64,000 nt of DNA from Alphaproteobacteria bacterium (GTDB taxonomy: Bacteria > Pseudomonadota > Alphaproteobacteria > Micropepsales > Micropepsaceae), in assembly GCA_028871795.1 (NCBI GenBank), contig JAGWMG010000003.1, positions 248,001 to 312,000 on the forward strand, in the 5' to 3' direction. Numbering within the stretch: position 1 is the stretch's first letter; each line of letters starts with the position of its first letter. The notes below the pieces were generated by a model. That model was given only the letters and a program-made list of their open reading frames with translations. It had not been told where the DNA came from and searched no databases. Both the position numbers and the translations under genes were made by a program. Below are positions 25,184-34,152 of this stretch, piece by piece.

Positions 25184-26890
25184 ATGGATGAACTGACCGC
25201 CGCTGCTGGAGCCACTTCGCACGCAATCGCCAACAGCTATGTCAAAGGCGATTTCAGCGGCGAGCTTCTGGATAAGACGATTGGTGCGGCGCTGCGGCAG
25301 ACTGCGGCGCGTCATTCCCGCGCGGATGCCTTGGTCGTGCCGTATCAAGGCATAAAGTGGAGTTGGGCGGAACTGGACGAGCGAGTCGACCGTCTCACGG
25401 CGGCCTTGCTCTCTCTGGGGCTCGAGTTGGGAGATCGCCTTGCGATCTGGGCACCTAATTGCGCCGAATGGGTGCTCACGCAGCTCGCCACCGCGCGGGC
25501 CGGTATCATCCTTGTGACAATAAATCCGGCTTTTCGCTCGGCGGAGCTCGGACACGCACTCAAGCTCGCAGGGTGCCGCGCGTTGATCCTCGCCTCGCGC
25601 TACAAAGATACGGACATGGTTTGCATCCTGATGGACGTCGCGCCGGAACTTGCCACTGGCAAACGCAGCGGCGCCTTGCCCAAACTCGAATTCGTAATTG
25701 GCATAGGAGAGGCCACAAAATATCCAGGCTTCATCGCCTTCACGTCGCTCGCCGAGCAGGCGGCGTCGACCACGGAGCTCGCACAGGCTGAGGCGATAAC
25801 CAAACCCGACGACCCCATCAACATCCAATTCACTAGCGGCACGACAGGTGCGCCCAAGGGCGCCACGCTGACGCACCGCAATATCTTGAACAATGGCGCC
25901 AATGTCAGCGCGGCGATGGGGCTGACCGTTGCCGATCGCCTTTGCATTCCCGTTCCGCTCTATCATTGTTTTGGTATGGTACTGGGCGTCCTCGACTGCA
26001 TTGTTCATGGCACCGCTATGGTATTTCCGGGAGAGATATTCGATCCGATCAGCGTATTGTCCACTGTGCAAGAGGAGCGCTGCACGGCGCTCTTCGGTGT
26101 CCCGACAATGTTCGTCGCGGAGCTTAATCATCCGAAATTCGCGCAGTTCGACCTCTCGTCTCTGCGCACGGGCATCATGGCCGGCGCACCTTGTCCAATC
26201 GAGATTATGAAACGCGTCATCGGTGAGATGCACATGCGCGAGATCACAATCTGCTACGGTATGACCGAGACGAGCCCCGTCAGCTTCCAGACGTCTCGCG
26301 ATGCGGATATCGAAACGCGCGTATCGACGGTTGGCACGGTGCACCCCTTTGTCGAAGCCAAAGTCGTCAACATGGCAGGCACAATTGTGCCACGCGGCGA
26401 GAAAGGCGAGTTACTCGTGCGCGGCTATAGTGTGATGAAAGGCTACTGGGATGACCCCGGCCGCACGGCGGAGGTCATAGACGTGAATGGATGGATGCAT
26501 AGCGGCGATCTCGCCACGATTGATGAAAGGGGCTGTGCCCGTATTGTAGGCCGCGTGAAGGATATGATCATTCGCGGCGGGGAGAATATCTATCCGGTGG
26601 AGGTGGAGGACTTTCTCTTCCAGCATCCTGCCATAGCGGAAGTCTCGGTGTTCGGAATACCAGATGCCCGGTATGGCGAGGAGGTCTGCGCTTGGATCCG
26701 CCTGCGCGCACCGCTGACGACCGAGGAATTGGTGGACTATTGTAAGAGCCGCATCGCCCCGTTCAAAATTCCCAGACACATCCGTTTCGTCGAGAGTTTT
26801 CCGATGACCGTTACCGGCAAGATCCAGAAGTTCGCAATGAGACGCGCCATGAACGAAGAACTCCATCGCCAGGAAACCAATACGGTATGA
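25184..26890 (+). CDS. Acyl-CoA ligase (AMP-binding, FadD-like)
   Basis: A 568-residue adenylate-forming enzyme. P-loop [18 protein letters not shown], adenine motif [49 protein letters not shown] and the catalytic-Lys motif [12 protein letters not shown] are all present. It activates a carboxylic acid to its CoA thioester at the cost of ATP to AMP. The start chosen, ATG 25184, follows GAGAGGGG; an upstream ATG at 25124 is in frame. In the island it could activate the carboxylate released by the lyase, or the imported acid itself. Confidence 0.85.
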   Translation: MDELTAAAGATSHAIANSYVKGDFSGELLDKTIGAALRQTAARHSRADALVVPYQGIKWSWAELDERVDRLTAALLSLGLELGDRLAIWAPNCAEWVLTQLATARAGIILVTINPAFRSAELGHALKLAGCRALILASRYKDTDMVCILMDVAPELATGKRSGALPKLEFVIGIGEATKYPGFIAFTSLAEQAASTTELAQAEAITKPDDPINIQFTSGTTGAPKGATLTHRNILNNGANVSAAMGLTVADRLCIPVPLYHCFGMVLGVLDCIVHGTAMVFPGEIFDPISVLSTVQEERCTALFGVPTMFVAELNHPKFAQFDLSSLRTGIMAGAPCPIEIMKRVIGEMHMREITICYGMTETSPVSFQTSRDADIETRVSTVGTVHPFVEAKVVNMAGTIVPRGEKGELLVRGYSVMKGYWDDPGRTAEVIDVNGWMHSGDLATIDERGCARIVGRVKDMIIRGGENIYPVEVEDFLFQHPAIAEVSVFGIPDARYGEEVCAWIRLRAPLTTEELVDYCKSRIAPFKIPRHIRFVESFPMTVTGKIQKFAMRRAMNEELHRQETNTV

Positions 26891-26970
26891 GGATCGAGAG
26901 GCAGATTACGTCGCACAAGTATTAATCGGATTTTCGACCGATTGCCCGTCAGTGGAAACGCGGGCGTAAA

Positions 26971-27165
26971 ATGCAACACGCTTTGTCATCGGATGCTCCG
27001 CAATCGTCTGCGAGGCGCTTTATGCGTCGTCACGATCCATACTACAAACAGATGTTTTCTCTATGGCAAAAAGAAGATTCAGAACGCCAAGCTTTGAGTG
27101 GCTCTTGCGATGACACTTTCGTGGGGGTTTTCAGTACGACCCGAGACGAGTGCAAAAAAACCTAA
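26971..27165 (+). CDS. Possible small protein, unsupported by family
   Basis: A 64-codon frame (MQHALSSDAPQSSARRFMRRHDPYYKQMFSLWQKEDSERQ...) after the acyl-CoA ligase, with no obvious ribosome-binding site and no family I recognise. Its last codons overlap the XRE remnant on the other strand. It may be non-coding. Confidence 0.2.
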   Translation: MQHALSSDAPQSSARRFMRRHDPYYKQMFSLWQKEDSERQALSGSCDDTFVGVFSTTRDECKKT

Positions 27166-27335
27166 TTCTGACTCAGTAGCTCGGCAGGGTGTGCCGTAAG
27201 AGCTTCTGCAATTCTTACCATGACAGGCAAGCTGGGCTTCCGTCTGCCGCGTTCAATTCCACCCGGATAGGAAAATCAATCTCGGCCTCGAAGGCCAACT
27301 TTTCTTGAGAGAGACCACGAGATTGAAGCCGCCGC
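27162..27335 (-). pseudogene. Frameshifted XRE-type regulator remnant
   Basis: RRLQSRGLSQEKLAFEAEID in one frame continues as SYPGGIERGRRKPSLPVMVRIAEALTAHPAELLSQN in another, with the shift inside the second helix. Joined, they make most of an XRE helix-turn-helix domain. No start codon remains; the remnant abuts the integrase stop. It probably once regulated the integrase. Confidence 0.65.
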
Positions 27336-27339
27336 TGGA

Positions 27340-28689
27340 TTATTGACGGGCCGCTTTGATCGCGACGACTTGCCCGGCTGGTTTGGGAGAATTGCAATAG
27401 TTCGCCCAGTCGTGCATCAGCCGGCGCCGCTTTTCGAACAGATCGCCGCGGCGGTAGGCGGCTTCGACTTTGTCGCCGATGGCGTGGGCAAGGGCCATTT
27501 CGGCGACTTCGCGGGGATAGTTCGTGCGTTCCGCCGCCCAATCCCGAAACGTGCTGCGGAATCCGTGTGCCGTTATGTCCGTTTTGCCGATGCGCTTGAG
27601 GAGGGCGAGGAGCGCCATGTTGCTGAGGGACTGGTTCTGTTGCCCGCCCGGGAACACGAACTTGTTCTGGCGGTTCTTTTCCATTGATTGAAGGACGGAT
27701 AAGGCTGCCTGTGACAATGGCACGCGATGTTCCCGACCAGCCTTGATTCGATCCGCTGGAATGATCCAGGTTGCCTTTTCCAGATCGACCTCGTCCCACT
27801 GCGCTCCTACCACTTCGCTCGTGCGCGCCGCGGTCAAAATCAGGAACCCAAAGGCTCGAGCTGCCGTTCCTTCGCAGCCGCGTAGCAGTTTCACAAAATC
27901 GCCAATCTCGTCATACGGCAACGCCGGATGATGTTTGACTTTCTTGACCCGGCTGCGCGCCGGCAACAAGTTCTCGATGTGCCCTCGCCATACGGCGGGG
28001 TTTTCGCCCGTGCGATAGTCACGCGCCTTTGCCCAATCGAGCACCGCTTCGATACGGCCGCGAACTCGGCTCGCTGTCTCGGTTTTGGTTTTCCAGATAG
28101 GTTCCAAAACCTTCATAACCAGGGCTGTATCGATGTCTTGCACCGGCAAGGACCCGAACACAGGATAGGCGTACATTTTCAGGCTGCTGGTCCATTGCAC
28201 AGCCTGTTTTTCGTTACGCCATCCGGGACTGTTCGCCTCGATATAGGCCTTTGCCGCGTCTTCGAACGTCATCGCCTTTGCCGTAGCTAATCTCTGGCCG
28301 CTCCGGGCGGCACGTCGTCTGTCGATAGGGTCTATTCCATCAGCTCGGAGCTTGCGACATTCGGCGGCTCTGATGCGAGCCTCCGCGAGGCTGAATTCCC
28401 GCAGAGAGCCAAGGCCCATCTCCCGCGCTCGCCCATGAAGCATGTAGCGATAAATCCAGGACCGCGCGCTGCTGGCGGTGACCTGCAGATAGAGTCCGTC
28501 GCCGTCGGGGTACATGCCCTTGGCTTTGGCGCGTGACACGAACAATGCTGTCAGACGATTTGGAATTCGAACTCTCCCACCCACAAATCTACCCACAGAG
28601 GCATCGTCGATTGTGGTGGATTGCGGCAGACGAGTCGAGACAGGTCTTATCGTTAACGCCTTGTTTTTATTCTGATTTTGAACAACCAT
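27340..28689 (-). CDS. P4-type tyrosine integrase of the 18.9 kb island
   Basis: About 449 residues. It has the DUF4102-type N-terminal region (MYPDGDGLYLQVTASSARSWIYRYMLHGRAREMGLG), a core-binding domain, and a catalytic domain with Arg (LTAARTSEVVGAQW), His-x-x-Arg (AHGFRSTFRDW), a second His (ALAH) and Tyr (EAAYRRGD). The frame extends to a TTG inside the att repeat; ATG 28689 is preferred, though a later GTG is possible. The 5' end lies about 30 bp from attR, as usual for such integrases, but here at the tRNA-distal end. Confidence 0.85.
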   Translation of the reverse strand: MVVQNQNKNKALTIRPVSTRLPQSTTIDDASVGRFVGGRVRIPNRLTALFVSRAKAKGMYPDGDGLYLQVTASSARSWIYRYMLHGRAREMGLGSLREFSLAEARIRAAECRKLRADGIDPIDRRRAARSGQRLATAKAMTFEDAAKAYIEANSPGWRNEKQAVQWTSSLKMYAYPVFGSLPVQDIDTALVMKVLEPIWKTKTETASRVRGRIEAVLDWAKARDYRTGENPAVWRGHIENLLPARSRVKKVKHHPALPYDEIGDFVKLLRGCEGTAARAFGFLILTAARTSEVVGAQWDEVDLEKATWIIPADRIKAGREHRVPLSQAALSVLQSMEKNRQNKFVFPGGQQNQSLSNMALLALLKRIGKTDITAHGFRSTFRDWAAERTNYPREVAEMALAHAIGDKVEAAYRRGDLFEKRRRLMHDWANYCNSPKPAGQVVAIKAARQ

Positions 28690-28696
28690 GGATACC

Positions 28697-28730
28697 GGCG
28701 GACAGGCCGCTATGGTCTCCCTGTCCGCCA
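28697..28730. other. attR: tRNA-Ser 3' copy within a 10 bp inverted repeat
   Basis: CTCCCTGTCCGCCA at 28717-28730 repeats the tRNA 3' end exactly. In addition GGCGGACAGG at 28697-28706 is the perfect inverse of 28720-28729, with a 13 nt spacer, so the site can form an acceptor-stem-like hairpin. CGGACAGG is also the 5' strand of the real tRNA acceptor stem. Confidence 0.7.
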
Positions 28731-29087
28731 ATCAGTTCGGCCATTTCCTGGCCGTTCGGATTGTACCCTCACAATTGGCCGAATGTGTGCGGCTATTTCC
28801 TATCTTTGCAGTCTCTCTTCCCCTGCCATCGGCGAAGGAACCCGTCGATCGGACGCCGGGTCCGCGCCCGGTTTCTGGTGGCGAGTTGGGCGGATCGGTT
28901 TCCTTCCGCGCAGAATGTAGGCGTAATCGATTCAGCGCGATCCAAAGTCAGCTAAGCCGACCATCCGACGCCAGTATCAAACCTGCTGCAATGACGGCCT
29001 CGCCAATGGCGCCGGTCTGGACAGACCAGCCAGAAGTCGCATTTAGGCCCACTGGCCAGCAATTATTTGCCCAAGTATGTTTCGATT
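28731..29087. other. 357 bp right of attR, no gene recognised
   Basis: Short open frames exist on the plus strand but none looks like a protein. This is the return to chromosomal sequence before the arsenic cluster; a promoter for 29088 may lie here. Confidence 0.4.
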
Positions 29088-29795
29088 ATGACCTCGGTGG
29101 ACACCCGCCTGTCGATAATCGTACCGACGCTGAATGAGGCGCTAACAATCGGTGCCCAACTTGCGTCCCTCGTCGATTTTCGAAGACGTGGCGTTGAAAT
29201 CGTCTTAGTTGATGGTGGTAGCAGTGACGAAACAGAACGTATCGCTCACTCATATTCTGACAAAGTCATTTTGGCTCCGCGGGGCCGCGCTTCGCAGATG
29301 AACGCCGGGGCGGCCAAAGCTAATGGCGAGGTACTGTTGTTTCTTCACGCCGACACGCTGTTACCAAAGAATGCGGATGCGCTGATCGAGAAAGCGTTTG
29401 CACGCTCGCCGCAAGTCTGGGGCCGTTTCGACGTCTGCATCGTACCTAAAAGTCCACTGCTCACCGTCGTTGCATGGATGATGAACTGGCGATCACGGCT
29501 TTCCGGCATTGCGACCGGCGATCAAGCGATGTTTGTCCGACGATCCGCCTTCGAGTCGGTCGGAGGTTTTACAGATATTCCCTTGATGGAGGATATCGCT
29601 CTTTCAAAGGCGCTGAAACGCCTAAGTACGCCAATTTGCCTGCGTGACAAGGTCACGACATTAGCCAGGCGCTGGCTGAGGCATGGTGTCGTGCGCACAA
29701 TATTGCTGATGTGGAGCCTGCGTCTGGCTTATTTCTTCGGTGCAGATACCTATAGGCTTGCGAAACGTTATGGCTATGCCCCCCGAACGCCATAG
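29088..29795 (+). CDS. Family 2 glycosyltransferase, TIGR04283 (arsenosugar-cluster) type
   Basis: A 235-residue GT-A enzyme: LSIIVPTLNEALTIGAQL, VDGGSSDET and FLHADTLLP with the metal-binding DxD-like HAD, then GDQAMFVRRSAFESVGGFTDIPLMED. The layout is that of the short TIGR04283 group found beside TIGR04282 proteins and ArsM. A hydrophobic C-terminal segment suggests membrane association. An in-frame TTG at 29067 is an alternative start. Its gene overlaps the next one, so the two enzymes act together, plausibly in making a glycosylated arsenical or lipid. Confidence 0.75.
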   Translation: MTSVDTRLSIIVPTLNEALTIGAQLASLVDFRRRGVEIVLVDGGSSDETERIAHSYSDKVILAPRGRASQMNAGAAKANGEVLLFLHADTLLPKNADALIEKAFARSPQVWGRFDVCIVPKSPLLTVVAWMMNWRSRLSGIATGDQAMFVRRSAFESVGGFTDIPLMEDIALSKALKRLSTPICLRDKVTTLARRWLRHGVVRTILLMWSLRLAYFFGADTYRLAKRYGYAPRTP

Positions 29796-30402
29796 TTCTG
29801 TCGCGGTGGCGATATTTGCAAAGGCCCCAATCGAGGGCTTTGCCAAGACGCGCCTCATTTCCCGCCTTGGGGCGAAGGGCGCAGCAGATTTGCAGCGTCA
29901 CTTGATCGAGCACGCAGTCCAGGTCGCTTGCGCCGCCAATGTCGGCCCGGTTTCATTGTGGTGTTCACCGGATATAGACCAAGACATCTTCAAGTCACTG
30001 CATGAGCGCTATGAGGTAACGCTCCGCGAACAGATCGGCAGCGATCTGGGCACGCGGATGCACCATGCATTTGTTGCGCTGACAACGGAGTCCCCGGCAC
30101 TCCTGATGGGTACCGATTGTGCGGTGATCACACCGCAACAGTTGGTGCAGTGCGCAGACCTTCTCCGTAATTACTCAGATGCGGTGTTCGTTCCAGTCGA
30201 AGACGGGGGGTATATCTTGGTCGGGTTGAAGAGCCCCTCACCAGAATTGTTCGACGCGATGCCCTGGGGAACCGAGCGTGTCATGGACGAGACCAGATTG
30301 CGCGCGCGAGCCGCGGGGCTGAAGCTGACGGAACTTCCACCGCTCTGGGATATTGACCGGCCAGAAGATTATGAGCGGGCGATTCAATGCGGCGTATTGT
30401 GA
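29770..30402 (+). CDS. TIGR04282/DUF2064 nucleotidyltransferase-like glycosyltransferase
   Basis: A 210-residue protein with a nucleotidyltransferase-like fold: VAIFAKAPIEGFAKTRLISRLG at the start, LLMGTDCAVITP in the centre and FVPVEDGGYILVGL downstream, all typical of DUF2064. The start (ATG 29770 or 29776) lies inside the end of the previous gene, giving a 20-26 base overlap. TIGR04282 and TIGR04283 genes form a standard pair in arsenosugar-type clusters; the biochemical reaction is not established here. Confidence 0.75.
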   Translation: MAMPPERHSSVAVAIFAKAPIEGFAKTRLISRLGAKGAADLQRHLIEHAVQVACAANVGPVSLWCSPDIDQDIFKSLHERYEVTLREQIGSDLGTRMHHAFVALTTESPALLMGTDCAVITPQQLVQCADLLRNYSDAVFVPVEDGGYILVGLKSPSPELFDAMPWGTERVMDETRLRARAAGLKLTELPPLWDIDRPEDYERAIQCGVL

Positions 30403-30436
30403 TGGCGACAGTCGAAACTGTCGTGGTCGTTCGCAA

Positions 30437-30856
30437 TTCCGGGGCGAGCACCACGCCAACATCGATTTTGACATAACCACCGGTTCTCGCTTTCACCCGT
30501 TCGAAATTCTGCTCTCAATTGGCTTCAAACGTGCGGTTGTCGCAGCGCTTGGCGCGCCGGCCGTGAGCGTTCCCATCTTTGAGGTATTGCTCAACGCAAC
30601 CGCGATGTTCGATCATGGCAACGTATCCCTGCCCGGGCGGCTGGATAGCCGATTGCGCTGGATCGTCGTCACGCCCGATATGCATCGCGCCCACTATTCG
30701 ATCGTCCCAAACGAGACCAACAGCAATTTCGGTTTCAATCTACCTTGGTGGGACCGCTTGCTTGGCACTTATCGCGCCCAGCCGGCGGCCGGTCACGAGG
30801 ACGTGACGATCGGCTTGGACATATTTCGCGACCCCGCACAACTTCGCCTTACATGA
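30437..30856 (+). pseudogene. Sterol desaturase/fatty-acid hydroxylase, C-terminal fragment
   Basis: The frame reads HHANIDFDITTGSRFHPFEI, then DHGNVSLPGRLDSRLRWIVVTPDMHRAHYSI and FNLPWWDRLLGTY. These are the second and third His motifs and C-terminus of the di-iron fatty-acid hydroxylase superfamily. The N-terminal ~130 residues, with the first His motif and transmembrane helices, are absent; the frame joins unrelated codons at the end of the DUF2064 gene. So only half an enzyme is left, convergent with the FAD oxidoreductase gene. Confidence 0.7.
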
Positions 30857-30891
30857 CAGGGCTCGGTAAACACAGTGTCCGCGACGGCGGA

Positions 30892-32313
30892 TTATCCAAG
30901 CAACGCAAGCAGACGCACGAGGCGCCTTGGCCAGAAGCTGAACAGTTTCGGCGTATAGAATGCGCTTGACGCCGCTTTGGAAATCTCGCCCAACGTCGGA
31001 TAGGGAAAAATGACACCGGTCAATGCGCTCAGCTTCAATTCGCGCGTGATGGCAAGCACCCACAGATGGATTAATTCACCGGCATGGTTGCCGAGTATCG
31101 AGGCGCCCAGAATAGTCCCATTACCGCGCGTGACAACCTTGATACCTCCCTTGATTTCTCTCTCAGTCTGGGCGCGGTCATTGGCCGAGAAATCAGCCGC
31201 CGTGATGCGTACGTCCGAGCCGTACTGCTTTCGCGCTTCCGCCTCCGTAAAACCGACATGGGCGAGTTCCGGATCGCAATAGGTGACCCAGGGCAATGCA
31301 CGATAGTCCACTTTGGCTGGGATGCGAAAAAGCGCATTACGAATGAAAATTCCGGCATGGTAGCTTGCCACGTGCGTGAACTGCGGACCGCTGGCGACAT
31401 CTCCAATCGCGTAGATGCGTTTGTTTGACGTGCGAAGTCGGGCATCGACCATAATGCCTTTGGGCGTAAAGGCGACACCGGCGCGATCAAGGTCGAGAGA
31501 TTCGATGCGTGGGCGGCGACCAGCCGCGACAAGAAGATGTGTGCCTATAACATGCTCACCACCAGTACCCAACGCAATCTCGATCCCGCTTTCCGCCCGC
31601 GCGATACTGTTGATTTCCGTCCCTTTGCGGATGATGATCCCTTCCGCGAGAAATTGTTGGCGCAATATCGCCGCAAATTCCGGTTCGTCCTTTCCAAGCA
31701 GCCGCGTACCTTCGAAGATCGTCACTTTACTGCCCAGCCGCCGGAACGCCTGGGCCATTTCTACGCCGATTGGACCGGCTCCGACGATCAGAAGGTGCTC
31801 CGGCCGATTTTCGAGCGAGAAGACCGTTTCATTCGTCAGCGCGGGCACGGTTTCGATCCCCGGGATTGTCGGCACAATTGCCGTCGACCCAGTTGCGATC
31901 ACGAAGCGACGGGCACGTACGCACACATCGCCGCCGCTAACCTCGCGCGTACTTGTAAAGCGCGCCTCCGCTCTTATGACGCGAACGCCCAAGCCTTCGA
32001 ACCGCCCTACCGAGTCATGTGGCGCAATTGTGGAAATGACGTCTCGTACATGCCGCATGACCGCCGGAAAATCGACCTGCGGTTCGGAACAAGTGATGCC
32101 AAAGCGACCTGATTGCCGGATGATTTGCGCGGCATGCGCCGCTGCGAGCAGGGCCTTCGACGGGACGCATCCGTAATTGAGACAATCGCCGCCCATCTGT
32201 CCGCGTTCGAACAGTACCGTACGCGCGCCAAGTTGGGCCGCACCGGCGGCGACCGACAGACCGCCCGAACCCGCACCGATCACGCAAATGTCGCACCTGA
32301 TGGTCTTTGACAT
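30892..32313 (-). CDS. FAD-dependent disulfide oxidoreductase, mercuric-reductase/lipoamide-dehydrogenase type
   Basis: A 473-residue flavoprotein: FAD motif CVIGAGSGGLSVAAGAAQLG, redox-active GGDCLNYGCVPSK, NAD(P) motif LLIVGAGPIGVEMAQAF, GDVASG and the C-terminal dimer domain (IFPYPTLGEISK). There is no HMA domain and no C-terminal vicinal Cys pair, so it is not a classical MerA. ATG 32313 is chosen; the longer frame is antisense of the next gene. It is the last gene of the ArsM operon, ten bases after the TVP38 gene; a thiol/arsenical redox role is inferred. Confidence 0.8.
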   Translation of the reverse strand: MSKTIRCDICVIGAGSGGLSVAAGAAQLGARTVLFERGQMGGDCLNYGCVPSKALLAAAHAAQIIRQSGRFGITCSEPQVDFPAVMRHVRDVISTIAPHDSVGRFEGLGVRVIRAEARFTSTREVSGGDVCVRARRFVIATGSTAIVPTIPGIETVPALTNETVFSLENRPEHLLIVGAGPIGVEMAQAFRRLGSKVTIFEGTRLLGKDEPEFAAILRQQFLAEGIIIRKGTEINSIARAESGIEIALGTGGEHVIGTHLLVAAGRRPRIESLDLDRAGVAFTPKGIMVDARLRTSNKRIYAIGDVASGPQFTHVASYHAGIFIRNALFRIPAKVDYRALPWVTYCDPELAHVGFTEAEARKQYGSDVRITAADFSANDRAQTEREIKGGIKVVTRGNGTILGASILGNHAGELIHLWVLAITRELKLSALTGVIFPYPTLGEISKAASSAFYTPKLFSFWPRRLVRLLALLG

Positions 32314-32323
32314 GGCCTCCCCC

Positions 32324-33067
32324 TCAACGGCGCCGCAGACGCCGGTAGATGATCGGTGCCAGCGAAAGTGTGGCAAGCGCCAGAATTGGAACCAGGAATG
32401 CCGGCGAGAGAATGATTCCGAGGTCGGGCTTCTGGCCGCGATCCAGAACGGAGCCCAAGCCGCTTCCGACGCTGGCATAGACCGCCGCACCGGGGATGAT
32501 GCCGATGAGCGTCCCGAGAACGAAGATCCGCAATGGCACTTCAAGAAACGCTGCAACGAGATTGATGAGCCAGAAAGGAAACAGCGGTACGAGCCGCAGG
32601 AAAAGCAGATAGTTGAACGCATTCTTGCGGAAGCCCTCCCTGAGCGCCACCAACGCCCCTTGGGTCCGGTCGCGGAAAGCTTCGCCCAAACTTGTGCGGG
32701 CCACGACGAACAACAAGGTTGCACCGAGTGTCGCCGCGATCACGGCAACGGCGGTCCCGAGTATCGTCCCGAACAGGAAGCCCGCGGTCATCGTCAAGAT
32801 GGAGGACCCGGGCAGCGACAAGGTGGTCGCAGCGACGTAAACGGCGGCGAACACAAGGATCGTTGCAAGGAGATGATCCGTCACCTGCCTCAGCAACCAA
32901 GCGCGATTGGCCGCCAAGACGTCGAAGGTCAGATAACGGTCGAGATGAACGATGAAAATTGCGGCGATTCCTAACGCGATCAGAACCGGCAGCAGCAGCA
33001 GACGGCCCCAGTTTCGGGAGCCCCGATCATGCTCCAAGTCGGAAGCGCCATGTATCGGCGTGTTCAT
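32324..33067 (-). CDS. TVP38/TMEM64-family membrane protein
   Basis: A 247-residue DedA/SNARE-associated (VTT domain) membrane protein. LPGSSILTMTAGFLFGTILGTAVAVIAATLGATLLFVVART and FNYLLFLRLVPLFPFWLINL are its core motifs. About six hydrophobic segments are visible. ATG 33067 overlaps the phosphate-permease stop (ATGA). Such genes are common in arsenosugar and mercury clusters, often next to the FAD oxidoreductase; the transported substrate is unknown. Confidence 0.8.
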   Translation of the reverse strand: MNTPIHGASDLEHDRGSRNWGRLLLLPVLIALGIAAIFIVHLDRYLTFDVLAANRAWLLRQVTDHLLATILVFAAVYVAATTLSLPGSSILTMTAGFLFGTILGTAVAVIAATLGATLLFVVARTSLGEAFRDRTQGALVALREGFRKNAFNYLLFLRLVPLFPFWLINLVAAFLEVPLRIFVLGTLIGIIPGAAVYASVGSGLGSVLDRGQKPDLGIILSPAFLVPILALATLSLAPIIYRRLRRR

Positions 33068-34137
33068 CGCGTCACAATTGACGCGATCACGGCGGAAAAG
33101 ATGGCGGCAGATGGTAGGGTTACGAGCCAAGCCATCAAGATTGTCCGCAGCGCATCACGCGCACGCGGCGGAGCATGATCGGCCACCCGCACACCGATCA
33201 GCGACCCGGCCGCGACGTGTGTCGTCGAGACGGGAAGTCCCAAAGGGGTGGCGCCAAGCACCAATAATGCAGTGCCCAGGTTTGCAAACAAGCCAGTCGA
33301 TGGCGTCATGGTCGAGACCTCCGTCGCCAGAACCGGCAACAATCGCCGGCCAGCCATGACGGCGCCACCGGTCATGGCCAATGCCGTGATAGCAATGGCA
33401 AGCGCTGGGCCCTCGCTTCGCGATATGAGCGCCGGCGTGGCGATGAACGCCGGAATCATCAAAGCTGCCATCTTTGGAACATCGTTAAGGCCGCGCGCAA
33501 AGCTCACCGCGCCACCGCTGAGCCAATGCAGCGCCAACCAGAACCTGCGCACTAAAAGAGACGGCCTTTGCGCCGGCGGTGCACAAACGAACGGGTCTTT
33601 CTTGTAGTCCGCCGGATCGCAACATCCCGGCGTCCAGTGCGGCATTCGTGCCTCCAGCGCGCGATTGAGCAGCAGCAAGACCCAGCACAGGCCGATTGCC
33701 AGAACGGGGCTGGCGAGGAGCGGCACCAGAAATTTCGCCGCGACGGTGCGGTAAGCAACGTCCCCGATACCGAACTGAACAATCGCTGCGCCGATAATGC
33801 CTCCGATCAGGGCATGCGTGGTCGATACCGGCCACCGCTGCCACGTCGCCAAAAGGACGAAGCCTGCCGCGCCTGCGAGCGCCGCCAAGGCAGCCCCGAC
33901 CGGTAATTCGGACGCACCTTTCAAGAACCCGCCACCGAACAAGGTGCCGAGTGCGCCGCCCCACATAATTGCCGCCAAACCACCTGCCAGCGTAGCGAGG
34001 ACTCCAAGAATCCAGGCCGCACGCGGCGTCGCCACGCCGCTTCCGGTCAACGCTGCGACACCTTTCGACACATCGTTGGCGCCGTTGGCCCAGGCAAGCG
34101 CCAACGTTGTCGTAGACAATATCACTGCGGAAATCAT
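33064..34137 (-). CDS. PiT-family inorganic phosphate (arsenate?) permease
   Basis: A 357-residue carrier. The duplicated PHO4 signature is visible as WANGANDVSKGVAALTGSGV near the N-terminus and SFARGLNDVPKMAAL in the second half, plus two PVSTTH motifs. About ten hydrophobic segments. Phosphate permeases also move arsenate, and PiT genes occur in arsenic clusters. The gene lies 15 bases after ArsM and overlaps the TVP38 gene, so it is part of the arsenic operon. Confidence 0.8.
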   Translation of the reverse strand: MISAVILSTTTLALAWANGANDVSKGVAALTGSGVATPRAAWILGVLATLAGGLAAIMWGGALGTLFGGGFLKGASELPVGAALAALAGAAGFVLLATWQRWPVSTTHALIGGIIGAAIVQFGIGDVAYRTVAAKFLVPLLASPVLAIGLCWVLLLLNRALEARMPHWTPGCCDPADYKKDPFVCAPPAQRPSLLVRRFWLALHWLSGGAVSFARGLNDVPKMAALMIPAFIATPALISRSEGPALAIAITALAMTGGAVMAGRRLLPVLATEVSTMTPSTGLFANLGTALLVLGATPLGLPVSTTHVAAGSLIGVRVADHAPPRARDALRTILMAWLVTLPSAAIFSAVIASIVTR

Positions 34138-34152
34138 GGGATGTTTCTTGCC

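Larger units (their letters stand above)
9812..28730. mobile_element. Genomic island in tRNA-Ser, 18.9 kb, catabolic cargo
   Basis: Bounded by the 14 bp tRNA-Ser 3' repeat (9798-9811 and 28717-28730), with a P4-type integrase just inside the right repeat. Contents: AlpA-like and small element genes, an IS1111-type insertion, a catabolic operon with LysR regulator, an IS110-family remnant, a TonB receptor, an acyl-CoA ligase and a degenerate XRE gene. The integrase sits at the end distal to the tRNA, so the cargo lies between tRNA and integrase. Confidence 0.75.

Noticed and set aside
27340-28731. Integrase start at 28731
   Set aside because: The codon is TTG inside the att repeat; the first residues would simply be the antisense of the tRNA end.
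30892-32724. A 610-residue FAD protein or mercuric reductase
   Set aside because: The extra N-terminal 137 codons are antisense to the TVP38 gene, and MerA-specific cysteines and the HMA domain are missing.
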